Source: Laetiporus sulphureus 93-53 (Eukaryota > Basidiomycota > Agaricomycetes > Polyporales > Laetiporaceae). Taken from it: a stretch of 64,000 bases of DNA. The DNA is taken from NCBI RefSeq assembly GCF_001632365.1, contig NW_024468517.1, forward strand, positions 725,247 through 789,246. Direction: 5' to 3'. Shown here in pieces: positions 31,095 through 44,995 of this stretch. The notes beneath the pieces were generated by a model. It was not told the DNA's origin and ran no database searches. It worked only from the letters and a program-made list of their open reading frames with translations. Made by a program: the position numbers and the translations under genes. The number at the start of each line of letters is the position of its first letter. Positions within the stretch are counted from its first letter, which is position 1.

Positions 31095-33161
31095 GGACGC
31101 GCCACTACCGTGTAGATGAAGAGTCAAGATTTACTCACAGCCGCGATCATTCATGCAAAAGATTTCGATCGGGTTCCAAAGCGTTGCTTGTATGTCTTCG
31201 TTGAACTTTTTACTCATAATTTGTATAGACGCAGCACAGTGTAAGAACTTACTTTTGAAGTCTGAAATTCGAATTTAGGCCCCGCGCTGCACGTACAAAG
31301 TATCCCTTCCATTGCCAGAAGCTGACGCGGAATGGGCGACGAAGCGCTGGCATAACGGTATACTGCATGCCAATCAGCTCGAAATGAGTATGTCTGTAAC
31401 TCTGCGCATACGAATAGTTAATACACATTGCGGGTCATCGGAATCACGATGGCTCGCTAGGGAAAACTCAGGCCGCATGTGCTGTATCGATCGAGTCGGT
31501 AGACAAACAGTCTCATCCAGTCTTCGCTGGCATGCGTGCTAGGCCACAATGCCGACGATTTAATGTCGCTGCATAGGATGCAACGTCAGTCGACCAGCAC
31601 GAAGCTTCGCTTTTGTCTTCAAGCATTCAGACATGCGTGCTGCGACCCTCTTTTGTCGTTATATTGAAATCGTCGCGACGGTGACGACACTACAGCAGCA
31701 ACGAGACTTAGCGTGCTAAATGCTTGAGGATGTTCGCTCGGAGGGTATGAGGTCGGTCCTTTTGATGGATGATGTTCTTCTTTCTGCATTGATTAGCTAA
31801 TCAATCGGCGACAGTGACCAGCACTCGTCGAAATTCTCCTGCGTGGAAGAATGACCATAAAACTCTCATGCCGAAGCGCGGTTTGGTCTTCGCTGTGCTT
31901 ACAATGCAGCAAAATGTATTGCGTGCTCATTGCTTATCGTATCGGACAAAATGCCCGAATCTCCATTGTCTCCTTTGCACTTACGCAATGGCCCAGCATG
32001 CGTAATCCTGGAAGAGAAGAAACAGCACAGATTGCCAAAGAGAGCTTTTTCCGAGTATCCCCATTCATATTCTGTCACGCCCATATTGTCGGACGGACTT
32101 ACTCTTGTCGATGGGCCAGTACGAAGTACTTTATTATATGGTCATCAACTGACACCGGCCTCACACCGGCCTCTCATACAGCGATTGAACGGAAAGCTCG
32201 TATATCCGCAACCCTCTGCTGCAATTGAATGTAATGATCTCGTGGATGAGAGGCCGTAAGGTTCGGTTGCCGGTCACTGAGAGAGTTGGTAAGTGCCTGC
32301 ATAGCGCACTCGCATCGTTCACCTTCTCGATGAAGTCAGTGGGCTGGCACTCGATCAAGGCTTGCCGATGCTATCTGAGCTTTTCAGGACCTTTCTTCCC
32401 ACAGGTACGCCCGCAATTATGGCAGCTCCTGTATAGCGATTGCCGCTACTAATATACTCAGCGATCGGATGCGGTGGCGCTGCTAAGGCTGCGCATTGCC
32501 CATGGGCGCTCGATCGCGACCGGTCGGCGCTGGTGGAGATGGTTTATCCGAATACATTTGTTTTCCTCTCCATTCATTGAAATGAAACACACTGTCAATG
32601 TCATCCGGGTACGGACTGTGTTTGGGCGTCCTCCTCGAATATGCTTCCCACCACTTTTCGTGAAGTTTCTAGAGCGCTCAGCTGACAGTGCTTTGAGAAC
32701 CGGACAGTGGCGACTCGGAGCCGCAGAATGCTTGCCTCGGTGTCTTCGTGATGCGTTCTGAGCACCGGGGTTCATGGAAAGCGGTGGCACCCGAAGAGCA
32801 AAGCCGGTCTGTCAACCGGTCATCACCAGACGCGCCTAGATTCACCGTTGACGAATTTGACAGGTGTTATGCAGTTCCTCCTTCATCGTGCTAGGACCCT
32901 GGTAGGCTCCTTCATCCGAACATTGCATCCGGATACTGCTCCACGTCCGCGAAAATCGCGATAGCAGGAGACGACAATCGCCGATCGTCACTGGCCGGCT
33001 GCTGTCTATGCTAGGAGCATTGCCGTATTCGCAATCCCATAGAGTGGCGCGCTCGTTCGCGAGATGCACTCAACAATAGGCGTTCCATCGGGTGCAAAAA
33101 AAGAAGACTTAAAAAGTGCGATCCCTGTGGGGCGAGAGACTCAAGACTTTGTACCCTCACT
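31095..33161. other. intergenic gap, nothing recognised
   Basis: 2.07 kb between the MITE and the hydrolase gene. Only short open stretches on both strands, none with family features. A tandem GACACCGGCCTCACACCGGCC duplication of under 15 bp units lies near 32153. No tRNA, no transposase, no long repeat seen. Confidence 0.4.
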
Positions 33162-34879
33162 ATGGGAGCCCACTCGTGCCATCTTGACTTCGCTTATATT
33201 CGAATGCGTGCTGCAGTCCTAGCCCTGCGCCTGATTACGCCTCTGAGCGTAGCGTATATCGTCTTTTACTACTTCCTCTGCGCGTTCAGCTCCTCATGGT
33301 TGGCATGGTATACCTTGGCTGAAACACTCTTCTTCTTCGGCGTGTATGTTCCGAGAAGCTTCCTGCTGCAGAAGGTAAGACTACATTAAGATCATACATC
33401 TATCTGTGAATCTGAATAGTCATACCCTATTAACGCCTTCGACGACCAATCTGCCCGCCATGAACTGTTCTTGCTGTCCGTTACGGAATTCGGTTAACTG
33501 ACGATGGCGTCCTTACTTATAGGAAGCTCAATTCCCGCTCCCACCGTCTCGGCAGGAGCGCCAGATGCTCTTCACCAGGTCTCTGCCGTACTTCTGTACG
33601 ACCGATACAGCCACAGGATGGTTCTATGCCAACGATCCGGTCGCTAAGATTAAGAAGGGCAATCTGAAGGAGCTCCTACTATGGGCCTTCTTCAATTCCG
33701 ACTTGAACGGCTTGCAAGAAGAATGGAAACAGGAGCTCGATGAATATGTGGCCCAGGTCGAGAAAGTGATTGGACATGAATTGCCAGATGGGCGGAATGA
33801 CGACATGAAGTGTAAGGCATTTACTCGCCAAACAGTCAGAATGACGCATCGTCCTCTCTTGTTGTATTTGGTAAGCCGTTCACCCCTGTTCTTTGTGAGT
33901 TCTGAGTTGATCCTGATGACCTATGCAGATGACGGGCGTTCTGGACTTCAGAGCCTGCCTGGTGCTGTGGTGGCATGGCTTCACGCACCTACGAGTGAAG
34001 CAGTGGTGGCGTTGCTTCCCACTCCGGCCATATACAGCCTTCGCGCGACGTTCTGCACATCCAAAGTTGGGATATTGGTACCGACCGCACCGATCGGCGA
34101 CCAAGCTCCCCATTCTATTCCTTCATGGTGTTGGGGTACGTGCATTGCGTTCAAACCTTACGCATTCCTCTGATATTGATTCCGTCCAGATGGGGTTGAC
34201 GCCTTACTTACCGTTGTTGTGCGAGATCGTCGCTGCAAACCCAGACGTCGGTATCATTGCCATCGAAGATATGCCTATCAGCATGCGCATCACCAGTCCG
34301 CATCTCAACCGTGAAGAGATGCTCCAAGCACTCACGCGTATCCTGGACTATCACGACATCCCCAGCGTTGTCGTCGTCGGCCACTCCTACGGCACCTTCC
34401 TCACCGCGCATATCCTTCACGACGCTGCGTTGTCCCAGCGCGTCGCTGCATCTATGGTGATCGACCCGGCCTCGCTGCTCATCTTCAAGCCTGACGTCAA
34501 CCATAACTTCTTTTACCGGTCACCACGTACTGCGACCGAGCTCTTTTTGTGGTATTTTGCGTGCCAAGACCCCGATATCGCTCGCGGAGGTCGGCGCGGT
34601 CTGTTCTTCACGGACAGCGCTCTGTGGAAAGAGGACCTAGCTGGCCGGCGTGTGGGCGTTGTTCTCGGGGGCAACGACCTGCTCCTCGACGCCAACGAGA
34701 CGTGGCGGTACCTCACCGGGCAATCAGAACCGGTCTCGGAGTGGCGAAAGGATGGGCTGGATGTGCTGTTTTATCCCAACCACGGGCACTCAGAGACCAT
34801 GTATACCGCAGAGACAAGGGCGCCGATTCATATATTGTTATCGAGACTTGTAGATAGGTATGCCAAGCCTTCGAAGTAG
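33162..34879 (+). CDS. membrane-anchored alpha/beta hydrolase
   Basis: Four exons (33162-33374, 33523-33870, 33929-34135, 34190-34879), all phase 0, encode 485 aa. The N-terminus has two hydrophobic segments (LALRLITPLSVAYIVFYYFL, then WYTLAETLFFFGVYV), so it is likely anchored in an internal membrane. The catalytic part follows: ILFLHGVG is the oxyanion strand, VVVVGHSYGTFLTAH carries the nucleophile Ser in GHSYG, GVVLGGNDLLLD likely gives the acid, and FYPNHGHSETM the His. The substrate is unknown; lipase/esterase-like activity is the natural guess. The middle region ELLLWAFFNSDLNGLQEEW resembles other fungal members of this poorly studied group. It is convergent with FCF2. Confidence 0.85.
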
Positions 34880-35353
34880 TACAATTGTTCAAATGCATGA
34901 ATTTCTCCTTGAAACAATCTATATCAGTGCATACACTCGTACCGTTCTGCTTGCGTGAACGCATGGCAGCAAGGCGCAATTATCTGGCGTTATGAGTAAG
35001 ACAACGGCTGCGGATGGCCCACGAAACTTTCCTTCTCTAACGTCGTCGGATCCTAGCTGCGTCTCCGATGGACATCACAATAGCGATATGGCTTGTACAG
35101 AATTCACACCGCAGCGAGATCTCCATTCAGTGAGCCGTGAACTTGGTTGTGCACAAGAGAACAAAGCACAGGCGCCACGGGAACCATGCCGTAACACAAA
35201 TATTCGACGGAAGGGAGGCCACCATATGGAATGCTTCAGATGTCTTTATCCATCCGTCACGTATGCAGTCCCACAGGCGCTTTGGCAATGACATCCGGCC
35301 GGAGGTATGGAAACACGCAGTATACGAGATAAGAGGATTACATTGCCGTGCTT
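34880..35353. other. intergenic, convergent 3' ends
   Basis: 474 bp between the stop codons of the hydrolase (+) and FCF2 (-). It should hold both terminators. No structure or repeat identified. Confidence 0.4.
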
Positions 35354-36432
35354 TTACCACTTCGGTCTCCGCAGTGCTTTCCTTTGAGCCAAAGTGCCTC
35401 TTCCTCTGGCGCCACGCACGCTCTGCAGTTCCTTGAACTTCTTCTTGGCGTAGCCTTTGGCCTCCGCATCGTCAACCAACTCCTCCACGAGCGTGCGCTT
35501 CCTGTGCGCCCTACTGAGATTGTCGGCACTGGGAGTGCCAAATGGCGTACTTGACGGTATGATAGTGCCGATCTGAAGTAAAATGTTAGCGTAAAGAAAA
35601 CATGGTGCTCGCACAGCGAACTATCAACGTACAGCAAAATGCTTGGGCAAGCCCTTGATGCCCTTTCCTTCGCCTTCATCTCTTTTGTAGAAGCGCTTGG
35701 GGTCCAGCTGGTTGCGCAGCCTAAGTGCCTCCACTTCCCGATATAACCGCGGTAGGTCTGCCTCAGCTGGAGCCGGAAGGTCAAACCACGCAGCTCCAGC
35801 GGTCTTGTTTTTGAGCTACATGTGCGACGGGTCAGCTTCAATCAAGCTCGCGTTTCGCGCATGACTTACCGCTTTCCTCTCCTTTTTCGTAAGTTTCTTT
35901 CCGGATGCATCCAACTCTGGCGGGGGAGTGGGCGGTACCGGTTCATCGAGAGAAGATGCTGCTTTCTCTACCCGCTCCGCGTCCAGGTCTCGAATGGCCG
36001 ATGGACCTCCTTTTCGTGAATTCAGCTTAATGTAAGGCGAAGGAAGGCTTTCTGACTTGAGAAGGGGTAGTGGCCTAGAAGCACCTCGTCAATGGCGCAG
36101 ATTAGATCAATTCGTTGAGCTACGCACTTGTCATCCCCTTGCATGTCTAACCGGATCTCCTCTTCTTCGAGCATGTCTTGAATTGAAAGATGTCGTTTCC
36201 TTCTTGCATTTTCTTTCGCCTTTTGCAATAACGAGTCAAGGAATGCTTGAGTGATTTCTTCTTCGGACTCGTCGTCTGAAGAATCTGAGTCGCTGTCCGA
36301 GCTCACATCTGACTCCGATTGTGTTTCAGGAGAAGTAGACCGTGCTGAGCCAGAAGCATTTGTATTCTCATGATCATCGTCATCAGCGTAAACGGCTTTC
36401 TTTTTGCCTTTGTGTGAGGTAACAGAGGACAT
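35354..36432 (-). CDS. FCF2: rRNA-processing protein FCF2
   Basis: Nucleolar factor needed for early 35S pre-rRNA cleavage and 18S rRNA production. The start MSSVTSHKGKKKAVYAD at 36432 is followed by an acidic Ser/Asp/Glu tract (SDVSSDSDSDSSDDESEEE). The diagnostic Fcf2 domain is at the C-terminus, split by two introns: LKNKTAGAAWFDLPAPAEA, LRLRNQLDPKRFYKRD, and GTIIPSSTPFG with KRTLVEELVDDAEAKGYAKK. The WFDLP, LDPKRFYK and RTLVEEL elements are characteristic. The protein ends KALRRPKW. The conserved order and spacing make the call firm. It shares a 120-bp divergent intergenic region with COQ5. Confidence 0.9.
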
Positions 36433-36552
36433 TGAGGAGGAGATTAGTTGGAGTCTCAGCCACAGCTCTACTTTTAATTGCACTCGGGTCCATCATTGAA
36501 TGCGATCACGACCCCGTTGTGTGTATCCCCCCGATCACTGCCCATTTGAACA
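36433..36552. promoter_or_regulatory. compact bidirectional promoter FCF2/COQ5
   Basis: Only 120 bp lie between the start codons of FCF2 (minus) and COQ5 (plus). Both genes must begin transcription inside it or within each other's 5' region. No TATA box is evident. Confidence 0.6.
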
Positions 36553-37566
36553 ATGCTCTCACAGCCGTTCCGAAGAGCATGTCGACCCTCACACATTCTC
36601 AAGCTTTCGCGGTGTAACTATACGCAGTCGTCCTCTTCCACTCCTCAGCCCTCTCAGGAGGCCCACCGTACCACGCACTTTGGATTCAGAACTGTGCCGG
36701 AAGAGGATAAGGAATCTCTAGTGAAGAATGTCTTCGACTCCGTAGCGTCCTCGTATGACCTCATGAACGATGCTATGTCCTTGGGGGTCCATCGTCTTTG
36801 GAAGGACGAATTTGTGTCATTACTGAAACCCGGATCAAAGGGACCCATAAAGTGCATCGATGTTGCGGGTGGAACGGGAGACGTTGCTTTGCGCATCCTG
36901 GACTTCGTCAGAGAGCGCTATGCGGATAGAGAGACCGCTGTAGATGTTGTCGACATCAACGGTGAGATGCTGAAGAAGGGATACAAGCGCTTCAAGAAGA
37001 CTATGTATCACAATAGTATGCGCTTCATCTTTCGACATATCCCTCATAGCGCTCATAGTCATAGCACCTCAGATTGCCTTTCAGGAAGCCAACGCTCAGG
37101 CTCTGCCCGAAGACAGGTTTCCTGCGAACACCTATGATTTGTACACTATTGCTTTTGGTATTCGTAACTGCACGTCCGTTCCGGATGTCCTGACGGAAGC
37201 GTACCGCGTCCTCAAGCCAGGCGGCACATTCGCGTGCTTGGAGTTCAGCAAAGTGAACAACCCACTTTTCAGCGCGTATGTTTATAAGGTGCTTGAAACA
37301 AATATGCAGCTCACCCGCTCGTCTTCAGTGTATACGACCAGTATTCGTTCTCGATCATTCCTCTGCTCGGAACCATCCTCGCGGGCGATCGCGAATCGTA
37401 TCAATATCTTGTCGAGTCCATTCGCAAGTTTCCTTCTCAACCCGAGTTCGCCAAGATGATCGAAGATGCTGGGCTCACAATTGGTGGCATGCACGAGGGA
37501 AAGGGAGGTGCATGGAGGGATCTCTGGGGTGGCATCGCCGCTATCCACACGGGCGTGAAGTTGTGA
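36553..37566 (+). CDS. COQ5: ubiquinone biosynthesis C-methyltransferase
   Basis: Mitochondrial SAM-dependent C-methyltransferase of coenzyme Q synthesis (2-methoxy-6-polyprenyl-1,4-benzoquinol methylase, UbiE family). Three exons (36553-37015, 37065-37275, 37329-37566) give 303 aa. The first 35 residues are Arg/Ser-rich without acids ([20 protein letters not shown]), a typical matrix presequence. Family blocks: [20 protein letters not shown], then the SAM-binding motif [14 protein letters not shown], then [28 protein letters not shown] and the C-terminal [14 protein letters not shown]. The first intron must use the TAG acceptor at 37064, not the CAG at about 37071, to give [18 protein letters not shown]. 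Confidence 0.96.
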
Positions 37567-37834
37567 TACGCTCGTCGCTGTAGCTATTCGTCTGCATCAT
37601 GTAAAAGGATCTACTAGACCGCAGCAGGCCAATAATTAATCAAAACACCTCGCGCTTTCTTGCTCGCGTGCACTTACCGCCCTAAGTAGTGACAACCGTC
37701 CTTGTAACGGTGTGACGCCCTTAGTGGCCTTTGCTGTGGTTAGCAAGCGCCACGCCTCGTACGCGTTCTCCTCCTCCTCCGTCCCCGTCACCCATCTCCA
37801 CTCGCAGTGCTGAATACCTCCTTGCTGTATAAAC

Positions 37835-40571
<2,737 letters not shown>

Positions 40572-41485
40572 TTTCCTACCAATGCCGTTTTTTGTCATAT
40601 CTCCTTCGTCTCAATAGCTTGCGCGCTAGATTTGTACATCGTAGCATTATATACTGTCACCCATTCATGTGTTCTTCATGCTATGGTTCGGAGTCTTTGC
40701 GATTACGTCGCACATGAACTATAGCTTGCGGTAACAGTATTCATGGGCAAGTCACGAACACCTAGGCAACGTACCGAGGATCAGCGCTTCTGCAGTGGCA
40801 GTATAAGTGTATGTGAACTGCATTCAAAGACGCTTTGCGCAAATAGCATCTCAGTCACCATTCTTTCACTTAATATGTTCCATCAGCTTATTGTCCGATG
40901 TACAACAGGAGAGCGTTGAATTGACTGATCATTGAAGGTGGCGGCCCAGCTTGAGTCAAATTTTCGCCCTCAACTTGAAGAACCGCCAACGGCAGGATGA
41001 ATCTCTGACAAAAGGTAATCGCTAACGCTCTCGACGGCGATGTCGTTACATCCTTCTGCCTGTCGAAGCATGAGAGCGCTTTAACTCTACTGTTATTATT
41101 AGTAGCAGACATGTATATATGCGCCATGAGTTTATTCAGTGTTCAACTTGAACGGGGCGCCGGCAAGATCCAATACAACACTTGCCAAATTAGGATACTC
41201 CCTGCTGAGAAAGCAACGTGTCCGCGACGCTCGCCGCGACACAACCAGACGCTGTGGCGTCTACGATCCAATTTCATGGTGAGCGTACTCTGGACTAGAG
41301 TGTTCGTCTGCCACTCATCAAATCTGCAGTGACAATCAGACGATTCATAGTCGCACCTATCTATGTTGGCAGATATTGCCTGGAGTGGTCGCTTTCACAA
41401 TCCATCTGCTATTTAGCTTGAGGTGCGATGTCTCCCTACTCGTCTACACTATGCTTTAGCTTACATGCTATTAGAAAAAACAGCC
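40572..41485. other. intergenic, CUL1 to RTT109
   Basis: 914 bp between two genes on the plus strand. No convincing open frame, repeat or RNA gene. An upstream in-frame ATG for the next gene lies at 41423. Confidence 0.4.
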
Positions 41486-43078
41486 ATGAACCTCCGAGAT
41501 CAGCTGCTAGCGTCCCTATCAGAGCTACCTGGGACGCGTGAATTCCACATTCATGTCCTTGTGTCCTCGTCTCGGAAGCGTACCGATCTGTTTCCGTACG
41601 CACAACCTCGTCCTAGGGTGTATCTTCAGGATATCCTTATACTCCTCTCCGAGCAGACCACCCCAGACTCGCCTCGTGTCCTAGTCACCGCCATCGAGGC
41701 GTCTCTCTACAACGTTCCCGCCACTTCGTGCGGGGTCTTGTATATTTCAAAGGTCGACTCCACCGGCCACGCTACGAGACCCTCTCCCACCGGCTCTCTC
41801 GTGCGCGGCTTCATCGAATACTTCTGCGACCCCACGACGAGGCCGATTCGCGCTGAGCACTTCTGGGTTCAGCTCTTCGCGCGGGCGCAGGGCCAGTACC
41901 TCTTCCCAAACTCTGCGGGCTTCGCGGGCAAAACGCCTCTGGGCGGCATACAGCTCTGCGCGTGGTGGAAACGCATGCTATCCGGCGTGGCCACAGACCT
42001 GGCCGCGCGGGAAAAGGAACGTATGAACATCAAACTCTACTATGTGCTACCCGGGCTCAGCGAGCTTGAAGCAATACAGTCTCTGAAGTCACCTGGCGCA
42101 ATGAGCTCTATTACCAATTCTACCGATTTGGTCTGGACATACGGTCACCCGTACTCCCAGACTGAAATCCCTCTTCCGTGTCCTCCGAGTAGTAAGAAAG
42201 ACCAGGGCCGAACCAACCTTGGCCATTTCATCCCATCGTTCGAGGACGACCCAAAGTCACGTTTCATGGACGAGATTGCCCACATCACAGAAGCAGGCGG
42301 AGTGAGCTCGCCAAAGCAGAAGCGGCGAAAGACGATAGGCCACGGGTCGTCAGCGGGTCACGCCTCGGACTCGGACGACGATGACAACGCAAAGTTGGGA
42401 GAGGTGAACAAGGTCACTCCTGATGAATTTTGGGAACGGCTCTCCTTCCGTCAAGAATGCATATCCGGCGTGGTCACCGCGTTCTTTGCAGTTGGGCTCT
42501 CTCCACGCGCAAAAACCACCGAGCGTCCTGCGCGCACGAACACGAGCACGAGCACGAGCACGGGCACAGCCCCCTCCCCACTCGCCCCGCAGCCGGGCCA
42601 GGTTTCGCCACGCATGGTCCGGCGCGTCGTTGCGACGCTCCTAAACCACCATGATTTCTCCTCAACCGAGCGTGCTGTGCGTGCGACGGAGACGCTCGAG
42701 GAAGCGATCAAGGGCCTCTGCGAAGACCTCGCGCCGGTGCCGACCTCGTCTATGATCACCGTCCGGCATGCTGATCGCTTGTCCACGCCCGAGCCGGGCC
42801 CGTCTCGGGTGACGCTGGATGTTCCGGTGACGCCGCCGCGGCGGACGGGCGCGCGGCAGCATGTCCCTGATACCTCGCCGAACCCCTTTCCCGAGCCTGT
42901 TGCATCCCTCGAGACGTACCACTCGTATATATACGGCTCGGTGGCCGTAAGAAACCCCTTGCTGCCCGAAAAATCTGAGGTGCGGTCTGGTAATTCTGCC
43001 GTGAGTTCCTCAGGTGGTGCTGCGGCCCCGCCTGTTACCGTGCTCTCCGTACGTAAAAAGCGAAAGGCACCATCTTGA
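41486..43078 (+). CDS. RTT109: histone acetyltransferase RTT109
   Basis: Fungal KAT11-family enzyme that acetylates H3K56 (and H3K9/K27) with the chaperones Asf1 and Vps75, for replication-coupled nucleosome assembly and genome stability. A single uninterrupted exon of 530 codons from the ATG at 41486 (MNLRDQLLASLSELPGTREF, G at -3). A start at 41423 would add 21 residues that do not look conserved. Family features: FHIHVLVSSSRKRTDLFPYA, GGIQLCAWWKRMLSGVA, the core LGHFIPSFEDDPKSRFMDEI, and PDEFWERLSFRQECISGVVT. An acidic/basic disordered insert (KQKRRKTIGHG..SDSDDDD) lies between the last two, as in other family members. The C-terminus is disordered and ends KKRKAPS, a possible nuclear signal. 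Confidence 0.93.
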   Translation: MNLRDQLLASLSELPGTREFHIHVLVSSSRKRTDLFPYAQPRPRVYLQDILILLSEQTTPDSPRVLVTAIEASLYNVPATSCGVLYISKVDSTGHATRPSPTGSLVRGFIEYFCDPTTRPIRAEHFWVQLFARAQGQYLFPNSAGFAGKTPLGGIQLCAWWKRMLSGVATDLAAREKERMNIKLYYVLPGLSELEAIQSLKSPGAMSSITNSTDLVWTYGHPYSQTEIPLPCPPSSKKDQGRTNLGHFIPSFEDDPKSRFMDEIAHITEAGGVSSPKQKRRKTIGHGSSAGHASDSDDDDNAKLGEVNKVTPDEFWERLSFRQECISGVVTAFFAVGLSPRAKTTERPARTNTSTSTSTGTAPSPLAPQPGQVSPRMVRRVVATLLNHHDFSSTERAVRATETLEEAIKGLCEDLAPVPTSSMITVRHADRLSTPEPGPSRVTLDVPVTPPRRTGARQHVPDTSPNPFPEPVASLETYHSYIYGSVAVRNPLLPEKSEVRSGNSAVSSSGGAAAPPVTVLSVRKKRKAPS

Positions 43079-44995
43079 CCGCCTTGAACGCGCCGTCCTT
43101 GTCCTTATTCTTGGTGCGTCCGTCCCTTTGTGCCATCAAGGAACGCACTGATAATGTAGCAGTATCTCGCGGTCCGTTCTCGGTAATTAGTATCCCATAT
43201 ATGGTGGTTGTTGTATTCCTACTGCAGGTGGTCCTCGAGCATGTGTGCTAGCGTGTATGAACGGTTCTTGAGGACAAGGATGCTCCCGTAATTGTGCCTG
43301 ATTGATGATGTGCAAGATGTGCGTTCCGCTTCTGACATTTTATGCCTGCTGGTGTGTGCAAACGTGCCTGTCCAGGCCCGCGGGCGGTGTAATCAAGAGC
43401 AAAGGTGCCGGGCAGCACGGAACATGATACAGCACTCGTTCAGCTGGGTAAGTACAGAGGGTCAACGCTCAGTAGGCGTGGATCGTCTTGTGGTGATGAT
43501 TTGCGGTGCAAAGTGAGTGCAGTTGACTGATATGTTTCTTCTCTATATCATGAATTATCTCTCCATTAATGGTATGCTCAGGCAGTCAGGCTCCTTTATT
43601 GCTGTAACGTCATGATATCGGCTCGTGCTTGATAGCCATTGGGCAAGAATCAGCCGGAAAGTGTCGGCACGGCCGTCGGAATTCCGTAATGGCGTGGAGA
43701 TCGTGACTAGAACCGTTGACTAACGAAGAGGAAGGTTCCCATCGATACGGCCAGATGCGCGTTCCGAGTAATTCTGAACAGGCTCAAGCTCAGCATTCGG
43801 CACGATGCGTTGCCACTCCCAAGGGTGGATGATGGTCGTGCCCTCGAGGCGCGCCATTTGGAGGTATGTCGCGCCCGGCAGATCGGACGATAGGGAGATG
43901 GTTGCGACCGTCCGCCACGATGCGTGTGCAACGATCAGACGCAGGGTTAGCCGTGTTATCGTCGTTGTGCAATGCTCACATGCCATTCCGCCACAGAGCT
44001 ATCTCCTCGTGAAAGCGCAAAGTCCCGGCGGTGGAGAAGGAGGGCATTCGTCATGGGATAGATACCGGGCTTCCATAGAAGGACGGGTGAAGTTGAAGAC
44101 GGCCCAAGGAGGGATAGTTTCATGGGAGGGCCGGTTATGGCACGGTGGGATCGAGGGAGCGGCTCTGACGCGAGCGTGTGTATACACGCTCGACCGACTT
44201 CGACCATTTGACTCAGGACTTCGGGGGGCCGTTCTAGGCTAGTGGATAGCCGACTCAATCTCATCACCAGCCGGTGACGGTCACAGCGTTCAGGCCTCAG
44301 TTCTCAGCGTCGTCCAAGCCCGGCGGTCGTCGCAACGATCAGTACTGTCAATCTGATACAGCATCCTTTCCTCATTGCGGTTTGGCGAGTGCCGGGAGGG
44401 AAGAGCAATCCCTATAAATATTCAATTGTCTGCTCGGACGCAGTAGTGAGAGACTGAGGCGCCAGCGTCGATGGGATTACTGGAAGCTTACGTTCAGTGC
44501 ACGCGTTTCTCGCCCGGAGCCCGTAGCACGCGAGGGCCCGCGCTGTCGGATAGCGACGAGCTTTGATGCACGCTGTTGCATGTTCTGTATCAATCACGTA
44601 CACGCACGAATGCGACATCCGTGCACCGGCCTGTGCTGCTGGCCATCGCGCTCGCTGAGAGCGGTGTCGTGGGCGCGCTGAGCGGGGGAAGATTGCGGGC
44701 ATGAGCCGAATAATGAGAAGTTGGATGCGGGGGGACGGAGCGAACCTTGTATAATTGACGGCATCCTATCTGTTGGATTCCATATTTGTTGATCAAATCT
44801 ATCCGACTTTTGCATTTGGCTTTGCAAGGCCTGGCTGCGTTCGCCCATCACCTTAAGCTCTCCCGCCCGCTGCTGCTCGCCAGCCAGTCCTCGCCACCCC
44901 TGCTCATGCTCGCCGTCGCCGTCTGCCATCTCCTCTGACAGTTCTGCTTCGTGCTTGACTGTCGCCGCGCGTCGTGACAGCATTGCCACATTGTT
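43079..44995. other. intergenic gap, nothing recognised
   Basis: 1.9 kb. The last 150 bp before 44996 is pyrimidine-rich (runs such as CTCCCGCCCGCTGCTGCTCG), as expected of a promoter and 5' leader. Open stretches at 43805-44242 (+) and 44594-44989 (-) lack family features and are treated as chance. Confidence 0.4.

Noticed and set aside
41423..41485. Upstream ATG as the RTT109 start
   Set aside because: The 21 extra residues do not resemble the family's N-terminus. The ATG at 41486 has a purine at -3 and leads directly into conserved sequence.
44594..44989. 131-codon minus-strand frame starting 6 bp from the 44996 gene
   Set aside because: It is the complement of the pyrimidine-rich promoter/leader of the plus-strand gene, which explains its Gln/Glu-rich look. 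Start codons 6 bp apart in opposite directions are implausible.
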